From the NCBI GenBank assembly GCA_020465985.1, contig JAANYP010000760.1:439867-503866 (forward strand): a DNA stretch of 64,000 nucleotides, in the 5' to 3' direction. Numbering within the stretch: position 1 is the stretch's first letter; every line of letters starts with the position of its first letter. The notes beneath the pieces are model-generated. The model did not search any database. It had not been told where the DNA came from and worked only from the letters and a program-made list of their open reading frames with translations. This document shows, piece by piece, positions 21,683 through 33,600 of the stretch. Position numbers and translations under genes: made by a program. The stretch comes from Centrapalus pauciflorus (Eukaryota; Streptophyta; Magnoliopsida; Asterales; Asteraceae).

Positions 21683-24600
21683 CTAGGACCAGGACCAGGA
21701 CCGCCGGAGTGCGTGTTTCACAATACTAACAATCTCTCTTATGGCAGCTGCATCATCATCATTTCTGGACCATCTGAATATTGGTGATAGATTTGAACAA
21801 GTTTTTCATTGGAACGATTTACATCAATTTATTAGGTATTTTGGAGCCATTTTACAAAAATAAGCAGAGGAATAGATAAAACATACCTAGAAATATGGAT
21901 GCCAGGCAAATTAGAAATGTCCATGAGGGCTGCATGCCACCCATCCACCTTTCTCATCAAGTACGGATCATGTTGGAAGTTTTGCAACAAGAGATCCTTC
22001 CCATGTTCTATAAAATATGAGGGTTCAAGATGATAAAATACGGGTAAAACAAAATGATTGGAGTTCCTCCTTTTCTCGACGATCTGCAGTAGCTGGTCAA
22101 GTTCCCCATCTAAACCTACATAACCCCTTGACAATATAACAACCGTAGCCCTTCTTCCTTCATCATTGGATGGGTAGTTATAAAATATTGCTGCCCTAAG
22201 TCCTGCGTTTAATAACGCAACCACAAGAAAATCTCCAAAATGGTCACCAGGCGAATATTTCAAACTAAGGTGGACGTCAATGATTGTACGCACGCTTTGA
22301 CGAGAAGCCACTGTACTTGAGGAATGAGCTCTAATTGGACGTTGATCCAACACATCCTTTTATTAAAAGTATTTAAACAAGTGAAGTAAGTAGTCGACAC
22401 AGTTTATGTGACCAGCCGGAGTAAAATTTGTAGCACGAAATTTTGAAACACCAACAACATTTCCATGAATTCCCTACATAGATATGCTGATGTCTTTCTA
22501 AATGTTTAAAGAGAATGAATGTAATTAATTAAGATTCCAGTTTAATTGTTCAACACATAATTAACATTCTTGATTTAACTGAGATTTAACAATCTTAATT
22601 ACATTCATTCTCTTTAAACAAAAATATAAATGTGTTGGACAATTAAACAAGAATTATTTAAAGAGAATTCATATACATATTAAGATTCTAAATGTTAAGA
22701 GAGAATTCATAACCATACGAAAGAGAATTCATAAAAATACGCAATGGTTGAGTATGTTTGTGTATATTATGTTGGGTTTGTTATATGATGTTGCCATCAA
22801 TCTTAATATGCAACTTGCATACGTTTAGTGATTTGGTCGATAGTTAGGGCGGTCATATATGTTGCTATGTATTTGGTTTACTTAATTGATACAAGAAGAA
22901 ATGTTATGAATTCTCTTTTGTAGTTAATTTTTATTCATATGGAACTTTGGGTATTTGAATTCTGATAATGTTGTATCCTAATCAGAAAATCGGATATCCA
23001 AATTTTCGGATATGGATACAAAATTACAGATCTAGATTTTCAACTATTGGAAATTTCGGATACCCGAATTTTGGATATATGATAATTAACAACCCTAATT
23101 ATATGTGGCCAATTAAATAGTTTTCCTTATATATTCACGAACCATTCTTAAAACAAAATTACCTTTGTTGCTGCCAGTTTGCTGCCAACTGCAGATGTGG
23201 TAACTTCCATTTTCTCCTTGAGTGAGGTTGATGTAAACTCCATAATTTTATCAACAAAAGATGATTTTGACATCTCTGGGATTCGGTATACTTCCTCCTG
23301 TTTTGTTTTCATAAACACCATAGCAGAGCAAGGTTTTAAATCAAGTTAGCAAGTTGAAAATGGTTCAATACATATGTGAAACAGGATAATATATTTTGAG
23401 CCCCCTCAGCCCCTCATATTATATATTGTAGGGTAGTAAACACATGGAAAAGAAGAAATGTTACAAGAAAATTTACCGATTGAGGACCATATACGATGCA
23501 TCTAACAAATTTCAATTCTGTATATGATTGATGTGACTGTTGCGGTCTACCGGTTTTTCTCCATCCTCGTACTTCTGTAACAATGTGCGGTAAGAGCGAT
23601 TAATGGATTCTAAACACACCCTTTAGTTACTTGATTAGCTTGTCAATAATGAACGTGTACATACCTGTATCGTCAATGTTATCACCAACTAATATACTTA
23701 ACCAGCCAGGAGTCAGTCTGTCAACTTCCATCAACTGAAAGAAATCACGACGACAAAGATAGTATGCTCCTGTACTTAGTTGAAACCCAGCCATATTTTC
23801 TTTAATAATTTCTACCCATCCCTTGTTATTTTGCAAGGTGTCACTGATCACTGCTTCATCATCATCAGTATACACAAGGTTTGCACCACACTCAAGTATA
23901 TCCATTCCATTGTTTATCACAACTATATAGATAGACACATTAACTGAATCTCCAACACTTAAATTGTTTCCAATTGGCCAGTAGCTTAACCATGTACCAA
24001 CTTCAGTGGGTCTACATTTCCCGAAGACTTTCGGGTTGTACATCAAATCAACGCCATTTGTTGTCTTAATTTTAGCAAACCATACCAAATCATCAGCATC
24101 ACCTGATATTGTATATTTGAATGTCACACCTAGTCCTTTGAGCCTTCTTTTCTTGGGACATGAAGGCACATCAAAGTGCAAAGATGGTGATTCAGATGTA
24201 TACTCAGGCGTCAGCCTCCGCTCCTGTATGTCTGGCAAAGATATGCTCATTATATCGAATTCATACAACATCTGCACCACCCAAGCAATAGATCATTTGG
24301 TTATTAATTATTTCCTGTATTACTATGTTTTAATGCAGTATCTAGTGTGTGCCTAATTATGCATATGTTTGATAGCAGAACAGGGAACCTGGAGCTGGCA
24401 ACTTCTTCCTGTCATAAGCTCGTCATCACCAGCAAGGCACAACTCTACATCCTGATATTCTTTTATCCACTTCATATGTCCCAAATCATCTTCATCAAGT
24501 TTGGCTACCGGCACCAATTTGATAAGGCCTTCAATTTCTGACAAATTACAACAACCTTCATACCCAATTTCTTGCAATGTGAATCGACATGATTCAAATG

Positions 24601-27600
24601 TTACCTTCTCGAGCGACTCACAATAATATATATACAATTCTGCCAGTGTACTTGGTAGACATAGAAGCGATTTAAGTTTTGAGCACAAACTCAAGTCAAG
24701 GACCCGAAGATTTTTTAGATGACTGTAGCTTGGCAGGAGTTCAAACATACTGTTTCCTAAATTCAAGTATTGCAAAACTGATAGATGAACAAAACTAAGA
24801 GGAAAATCATCTCTACACTCAAGATTACAGTCCTTGAGGAATAATCGCTCTAATGAACGTGGCAAAGAAAAGGATCGCTTTAGTCTTTCACACCCTGTCA
24901 GATTCAATATAGTAAGACTCTTAAGTTCTCCAATGGTTCCACAAACATGATACAAACTGTGACAGTTCCAGAGAACCAAAGTCTCAAGATTAGGGAGTCG
25001 GGATATATTGTTGATTTTGCATAGATGCATCGAACTTTTAAGATTTAAAATCTTGAGTGATTGAAGAACCTGTTGCAATTGTAATAACGATATTTATATA
25101 TGTAGCACTGTAGGTTTTCATAAAACCGTGAAGCTAAAAGGGCCAAGCAATATATATGGTGAGTATTAGATTCCGTACCATGGGTGGTTCAAATTGATTC
25201 AAAAAACTATAGCTCATATCCAAAGCAACCATGTTCGAACCCATACATAAGTGGAAACTATTGTAGCTTCCATGGAAGCCAACACAGCAAAGCCATCTTA
25301 GGTGTTCTGCAAATTTCTTTGTCAACTTTATGTAGCTTGCAAAATTGAGCTGGAGCAATTTCAGTTGACCCATCTCTGTAAATACACTCGAATCAATTTC
25401 TATCTGTAAATTTATCATGAATAGTGTCAATTAGCTGCCCCAAGTAATAAAAGTTACGTTTGTACAAACAAACGAAATTCACCAAGGTTTAAAATATATT
25501 CGTAAAATTCCATATCTTGATGGCCAACATAAACTCACAAATTACAATACTAGAATTTTAAGTAGAAAAATATAAAGGAAAAACATACATTTCTTGACTG
25601 CCTATATGTGAGTTCATCATTGGATCTATCCTCTTCCATCAGCACACGAACGTCAAGTGCTAGACCTATTATATTTTTCGAAGACTAATTGGAAAGAACC
25701 AATTTAAAACAACAATTTAAGTTAGATGAAATAGGAGGGCGTGAAGTGGAAAGCAAGCCTAAACATATATGTAAGATATATAAGAAAGATATATATTACC
25801 TTCCTTTTAATCAGCATATCATAGGATTCCTTATTACGCCATAATCTACTGCGTTTTGCAGGTTTTTTTGACTCTTGATCAACTAAGATTCTCCCCATCT
25901 CTTGAAGTAATCTATGCATCATAAGTCTTTTGTTTGGTGTAACATAAACAAGGGATCTCTTAACTAAGGTCTTGATTCTAGATTCTGCAGAGTAATCAGG
26001 CTCCAATATCTTTGCCACGTAATCCAAGTCCATGCCAACAAAAAAACAAGCTATATGCAAGAACAACTCTTTGTCAGTGTCAAATGGCAATGAATCATAG
26101 CTCCTTTTGAGTACACTCTTGATATCATGATGAATATCTTTTCCAAATAACTTTAATACACTTTTCCAATAGGTGATGCTATTGTCCTGTGATAGAGTGG
26201 AACCCAACACTTCAAGACCTAGAGGATTTCCTTCACAATAGCGTATAACCTCTTTTGCAAGCTCCTCATAACCTTCCATCGGGATTTTTGATCCAAAGGC
26301 ATGAAGACATAAGAGCTCTAGTGACTCATCAGCATCTAGTAATTCCATTTTATATCCTACACACCTCTTAGAAGTGGACAGAAACCACCTACTTAAATCA
26401 TTTTCGGTGGTTGTTATTATAATCTTGCTTTGTTTGTTAATAATCCCGGATCCAAGTAATGCATCCAACTGGCTTGGTTTAACAATCTCATCAAGAACTA
26501 TAAATGCCTTTTTGGTTTGCAATATCTCTTCTATTTTAAAGGTTCCTTGACATACACTAGGTATCCTTCTCTTCTTACCTCCCAAAATATCATTGTAAAG
26601 TTGTTCCTGTAGCCGAAACAGATCATGTGGTTCTTTACACCTACTGTTAATGTGTTCCAAAATACTAATGTTTTCAAAAGATTCCCAATTTAAATATACA
26701 ACATACCGGGCCAGTGTTGACTTGCCACTTCCTCCCATGCCCCAAATTACTAAAAATTTAACATCAGATTGCGTTAACCACTTGTTGATCTTTTGAGCTC
26801 GAACATGCAACCCTATCAAATTGGGTGGAAGATGAACTTGTTTTCGGGTGAGCTTATTGTAAATGGTATCAACAATTTCTTTGAATAGTTGTGTCTCATA
26901 TCTGTTACAACACGAAAACATTGTTCAATAATGTTGATAAATATTATCCGAATTTGAATAATATGTTTGGATAAATTTAAAGTTAGAATGATAAGCATAA
27001 TCTATTTGGATGATAGTAGAGCTAGATCATAAATACATCTTGTAGGTTGCATTGTTGAATAATATTTTCTCTAATATCTTGTAATCCTCCTTGTATTTCT
27101 CATACATATATCTATTGTTAATTTATTGTAATTTTTCTCGGTCTATTGAATGATTTCGGTTGGAACTAGATAAAGTATGGAGGTGCAATGTACACTTGTA
27201 TAAGTTTGGCTGAAGTCAAGACTCGAGCGTTAATGTGAGCATCAAGGGAGTTGCGTCCCCTTACCGTATACACTTGTATATGGTATCTCAAGAGCATGTT
27301 CCTTCCTCTGTTCCAGACAGAAGGTTCCACAATAAGCTAAAAAAATGTGAAAGCAAAACTAAAAGTTTGAAGCAAAGAAACTTTCGGGAATTTGGAGGAG
27401 GAAATCTGGGCCCTTAGGTTGCGTTTGGTACAAAAAATAAAGAGAATAGAATTGCTTTAGTTTTCAGGCTTTATTGACAAAGGACCACAACATATCAATT
27501 AGGATTTGACACATAGAATGAAGAATAAACAATACAATCTCATTTTATATTCTTGTTTTGATTCTCTCCACGTTGAAGAGAAAACTAAAGAAATGATATT

Positions 27601-30600
27601 TACACTAAAAAAAATTCTCCTTCATTCACTTGAGAATTGATAGTGACATCCTATGAAAGAATAAGCTTGAAAATCAATTCAATTCAATTCTCTCCATTTT
27701 CCGTACCAAACGCACCCCTAAAGAAGAGCCAGACAAGTGGGAGTGGAATGCTAGAAGTATAAGCTAGACTTAGTTAAGTGTTAAGTGTGATCATTAAGTT
27801 AGTTATTTGGTAGTTCATAGTAGTTAGTTATGGTGGTTAAAGGTATATAAGTTCCCATGGTACAGTGTTTTTTGAAGGGTTGCAACCCTTCATATATGTC
27901 TCTTCATTGTGTATATATATGTATGTATGTCTGCATTTTTTGTTGTTGAATAAGATTGTAGTTTAGAGATATATTTTGTTCTTATTCTTCCATTGTTGCT
28001 TCTGCTGCAACAAAGTGGTATCGGAGCAGAGGGCTCTAATTGATCCTGGTAGATTAAGCAAAGAAGAAGAGATCGAACAGGTTGTTGAGTTGAAAAGTAA
28101 CAGAGCCGGTCAAGCAAAACAAGAGAAAATGGATCGCAGAAGAAGAAGAGAGCTGATGATCCTAAATGGAGTGGTTGGTATCATAGAAAAAGAAATCGAA
28201 CAGAGAGGGAATCAGAGCAGGCCAGAAAGAAGAATGTAAGCCTGTTGTTGGTGTATTCAAAGGTTGCAGGCTGTTGGAATCGAGGAAGAAAGACGGGACT
28301 GCAGAAAAGATTTCTCTGGCTTGTTACAAGTGTTCAGGTGAAATCGATTACCAAAGACAAGTAAATCAGAGGTGACAATTTGCAGGCCATATAGGGCTTG
28401 TTGAATTCGACCAGAAAGAAGTCCACACGGGCTGTTGAAATCCAACAGAGAGGGAAGAAGATCAGTCCCTGTTTTGTTTTAATTAAACAAAATTGATTGG
28501 ATTTGAGGAAATCTTTGAATTTGTTGAAAATACAAGAAGGTATGTAGAATTAAAAAGTTGTAAAGCCAGATGAGGAAGTTCAGGAAACTTCAATTCATAT
28601 CGAAAATGAGATCTTAGGAAGCATATGTGAATGTTTATGCTTTCGCTCCAACAAAGTGACAGACAAGCCTATGGTGGATTCTGGATTGAAGAAAGGAACA
28701 TGGCTTCGCAAAACAACAAAGATGGTGCAAACCCAAACGGGGTTGATGATGCATGAGATGCAACCCAAACGGGATTGACGCCTCAACAAGTTGGTGATTG
28801 GTTCTCACTAGAACCGATGGATTGGTGTGTAATTCCAGATGAAAAAATTCTGGATATTATTTTTTGAGTGATGAAACAAATGGGTGTTTGTGTCTATGGA
28901 CGAAACTCTCCATAGTTAAAGGTGGTGTTTGGTGTTTTGGTGATGTTCAAACTGTAACATGTTTTGTAGTAAGGTTTCAGTGATTGGGTGTGATGTGCAG
29001 TAACTTTTTTGCACATCTTATGTGTTTGATTAAGTCTAGCTTAAGGGGGTATGTTAGAAGTATAAGCTAGACTTAGTTAAGTGTTAAGTGTGGTCGTTAA
29101 GCTAGTTATTTGGTAGTTAATAGTAGTTAGTTATGGTGGTCAAAGGCTGTTATATAACTGCCCATAGAACAGTGTTTTTGAAGGGTTGCAACCCTATAAA
29201 TATGTCTCTTGATTGTGTATATATAATTATATATGTATGTATGTCTGCATTTTTTTGTTGTTAAATAAGATTGTAATTTAGAGACATATATGTTCTTATT
29301 CTTCCATTGCTTCCGCTGCAACATATATGGAAGGCTGAAAGTGGGCATCTTTCTGAATCAGAGTTTAATAATTGGAAGGACTCGAGATTAAAATGGCTGG
29401 AGAATGATCGTAGAAGATGTGATATGATTAGACAGAAATCTAGAGTTAATTAATTGGTAGAGGGAGACAAAAATTTGAAATTTTTTCATGCCTATTTAAA
29501 GTGAAGGGTTAACCGTAACAACTTACTGGGCCTTTTGAATTAACGGTGTCTGGTCGGATAATCCGGATGATATTAAAAAAGGAGGTTCTCAGATTTTTTA
29601 GTGAAAGAGCGAAGGAGGAATCATTGACAAGACCTGTGTTTTCTAGCAATAACTTGAAGATATTATCTCAAGAGGAGGCAGATCGTTTGGAGGACAGATT
29701 TACGGAAGAAGAAGTCTCGTCAGCTGTGAAGTTGTGTGGCAATTCGAAAGTGCCTCGCCCAGACGGGTCCAATTTTATATTCATTAAAAGATCCTGGAAC
29801 CTTATTAAGAAGGATGTCATGGAGGTTTTGAATTGGTTTTGGGAGAATGGCAGGCTTAGTGATCTTCTTTTGTCACGTTAGTTCCAAAAGTCTCCGATCC
29901 TCTCAGTTTAGGGGACTATAGACCTATAAGTTTAATTGGGTGTTTATATAAGATTATTGTGAAGACTTTAGCTGACAGGTTGGGAAAGGTGATCGGTGAG
30001 GTGAAACACAAAATGCATTCGTTGGAGGAAGGAATATATTAGACGGGTTCTTAACTACTTGTGAAACCTTAGACTACGTTAAAAAAATCAAAATCGAAGA
30101 TGATGATGTTTAAAGTCGACTTCGAGAAAGCATTTGAGTGCCTTAACTCATGGGTCAAATGAGGTTTGGGCAGAAATTGAGAAAACGGATAAGATCTTGT
30201 CTTGACACCGCTTCAGTATCTATATATATTGGTTAATGGTGGAAGAGGAGTTCGGCAAGAAGATCCTCTTGCTCCCTTTCTTTTACTCATCCTGGTGGAA
30301 GGTCTAAATGTGGGTATGAGAGAGGCAAACGATAAAGGTATATTCAAAGGTGTTAAAGTTGGAAGGGAGGAGATATTGGTGTCACACTGTCACATTTACA
30401 ATTTGCGGACGATTCCATATTTTCAGGGAATGGAGTGCTTCTAATGCATTTAATCTTATGGCTATTTGTCCAACTTTTTTCGGGTCTCAAAATAAACTTG
30501 AATAAAAGCGTTTCTTTGGGCAGGGAGTTCCATTTCAAGAAGTTGATATCTTGGCACGTAGTTTAGGTTGTAAAGCTGGTAATTTCCATTTCTATATTTG

Positions 30601-33600
30601 GGACTGCCAATCGGTAAAAGATCGAATAGAGTAGAAAGTTGGGATTCCATTATATCTAGATTTAAGAATAGGTTAGCTAGGTGGGTCGCAAAAAAGATCT
30701 CGTACGGTGGAAGGCTCACTCTTGTTAAATCGGTTCTCGGTAGTCTACCTCTGTGCTATTTCTCTTTATGTTGTGCTCCGATGAAGGTTATAAAATCTTT
30801 AGAGAGTGTTAGAAGATTCATTTTTTGGGGAGAGGGGGGGGGGGGGGGGGGGGGGGGTTGGTGTGTGGGGGGTTCAGGTATTGGTACAAAGAATGGTTGA
30901 GTTAAATGGGATTTAGCTTTATCTAGCTTTGAGGCTAGCTAGCTGGTGGGATGAATGTGGGTAGTCTAAAGGCTCTTAACTCGAGTCTCGTAGGTAAATG
31001 GTTGTGGAAATTTAAAGTGGATAGGGACTCTGTTTGGGCTTGAGTTGTTAGAAGTAAATATGGGGATGAAGGTCAGGGCCGGCCCTGAGGGTGTGCAGTA
31101 AGTGCGACCGCTCAGGGCCCCAAGTTTAATAGGGCCTCATCATTGACCGGTGATCAGAAAAAATGGTGAAAAACTAAAGTCTGCTTTAGTTTAATTATTG
31201 TGTCTCACGTCATTAACAAAAAAATATGTGAGTGTGAGGATGTATGATTATTAAAAATAAGTGTATAGCAATGCCCTTTCAGATAAATATACTTTTGAAA
31301 TTAATTATTTTGTTCAAGTTATATGAACATGTCTTAATATCATTGTTTTAAATGTTTTTGTTATGTATATAGCAATTGCTAGACTACTGATAACTAATAA
31401 TTTTTATATAAATTTAAAAATTTTCAAATTTTAAGAGTCTACTATTTAATTATCGTACAGGGCCACCAAAAAATTCACAGGACGGCTCTAGTTGTAAGGA
31501 ATTTTAATGGTGGTTTTTTCGTTGAGAGAAAGCAGTGGGAGAGGGTGTAGTGATGTGTGGGGCAGCATGACATTAGAACGGGGCAAAACTTAGAAAGCTT
31601 AGGTGTTAGGTTTGTGGACTCTTTTGGGCGGAGGGTCGGGAATGGGGAGGATACTCTATTTTGGAAGGACATATGAATGGGGAACTTTAGGTTGAGTGAG
31701 GCTTTTCCTAGATTATTTAGGCTTAAAAGGAATAATTAAGGATGTAGCGTTTAAGGATCGTTTGGGGTTGTCTTCTGGTGTGTTTGGTTGTGTGGGACTA
31801 GTCTCATGAGCCTAGAGGAAGAACTCTGGATGAATTTGACAGCCTAATTGGTTTGCTACAAAAATTTCCTCCTTCTAGCTCTAAGGTCTGCTGGGTTTGC
31901 TTCACGTGCAATAACGGTGTGGATGGCTTTTCGGTTAAGAGGCTGAGATCTCTAATCAATAACAAAATTCTTAATTCCTCTGTATCGCCTACAGGTACAT
32001 TGTGGAGCAAAATTCTTCCAAGAAAAGTTTGTGTTTTCGTCTGGAGGTTATCGTTAAAACAGCTTCCCATCCGATCCTTCTTGGATGATCGTGGAATTGA
32101 CCTGCCTTCGGTTCTCTGTCCTCGCTGTGGAGATGTTGTGGAAACTCTTGACCATTGTTTTTGCTCTTGTTGAATTGATTCAAAATAAATGTTTTCTTTA
32201 ATTATGTTATTTACTAGTCATTTATGTTTGCAAGTAGACAAAGGAGTTGTAACCGAAGAATGAGAAAAGTCAAGATTAGGAGTTAAGTTCAAGAGATTAT
32301 AAATTGAAGCTATGTAATCTTTTTTTATCATGAAGAAAAAACAAAATATCATTTGTCTTCCAACAATTGTGGTATCAAAGCTTTATCCAGGTTACGATCC
32401 TTCTTCTTCTCCAAAACGCAGGAGGAGAATTTAAAAAAATGTCAAACTCAAATTCAGTTCTCAGCCTCTGATTCCAATCTTCAAAGGAGAAAAGTATCAT
32501 CTTTGGAGTTTGAAGATGACTACCTTGTTTAAATCTCAAGAGCTCTGGGACTTGGTGGCAAATGGGTTTGATGACGCAAAACCTGCAGAACCAGATCAAG
32601 CATTAAGGGAGAATCGCAAGAAGGATGCAAAAGCGTTATTTCTCATCCAATGAGCATTTGATGATGAAATATTTCCACGAATTGCTTCTGCCGATACTTC
32701 AAATCAAGCCTGGGAGATTCATAAGCAAGAGTTTTTAGGTGATAAGAAGGTAATTACTGATCACAGACTCTTCGTGATTTTTGAAATGTTAGCAATGAAA
32801 GATAAAGAATCGGTGCAAGATTAGTTATCCAGAGCCTCTGGAATTGTGAATCAAATGAAATCATATGGTGAAACTGTGAGTAATGAAACAATTGTAAGCA
32901 AGGTTTTGAGAAGTTTAACTTCAAACTTTGATCATGTTGTTGCTGCGATTGAAGAATCGAAAGATTTGTCTAGTTACACATTTGATGAACTGATGAGTTC
33001 TTTGTTGACCCATGAAGCTAGAATTGGCAGATCCCATGAAAAAGTTGTTGAGAAGGCTTTCCAGGTAAAAGGAGAAATGTCGTTTAAAGAGAAGTCAGAA
33101 TTCTTAGGAGGCTGTGGCTTGCTCTATTGAGGGTGCGGGGAAGCGGCTCGCAGAAGCTCTCCCTTTGACTCAGAGTCGTGGAAGAGGAGGATTTTTTGGA
33201 AGAGGAGGATGTCCTCGACGAGGTCGTGGTCGAGGTACTTCGTCTAGTCAACAACACAACCAAAAAGGTTTTTCTAGCCATTTTTCAAAGTCGAAGCAAT
33301 TTAACACGAGTTCTCTTCATTGCCACTATTGCAAAAAATTTGGCCATAAAGAAGCTTCTTGCTCGATAAAGCAAAAGGATGAGCAACAATCAAGTTTTGT
33401 GGAGAAAATTGATGACGAGACACTGTTCATGACACATTTTCATGATAGTAGTGTTCCTAACGATTTTTGGTTTATTGACAGTGCATGTTCTAATCACATG
33501 ACGAGTTCACGTGCCTCACTTGTAGATTTGGATGTGTCAAAAAATCAATGGTTCGATTAGGAGATGACTAGCAAGTTCAAGTTGAAGGAAAATGTACTAT

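Noticed and set aside
29546..29881. Independent gene for a 111-residue protein
   Set aside because: It is the start of the LINE reverse transcriptase (PDGSNFIFIK), not a host gene.
31853..32173. Independent zinc-finger gene
   Set aside because: It is the zf-RVT domain at the end of the LINE, continued after the copia insertion.
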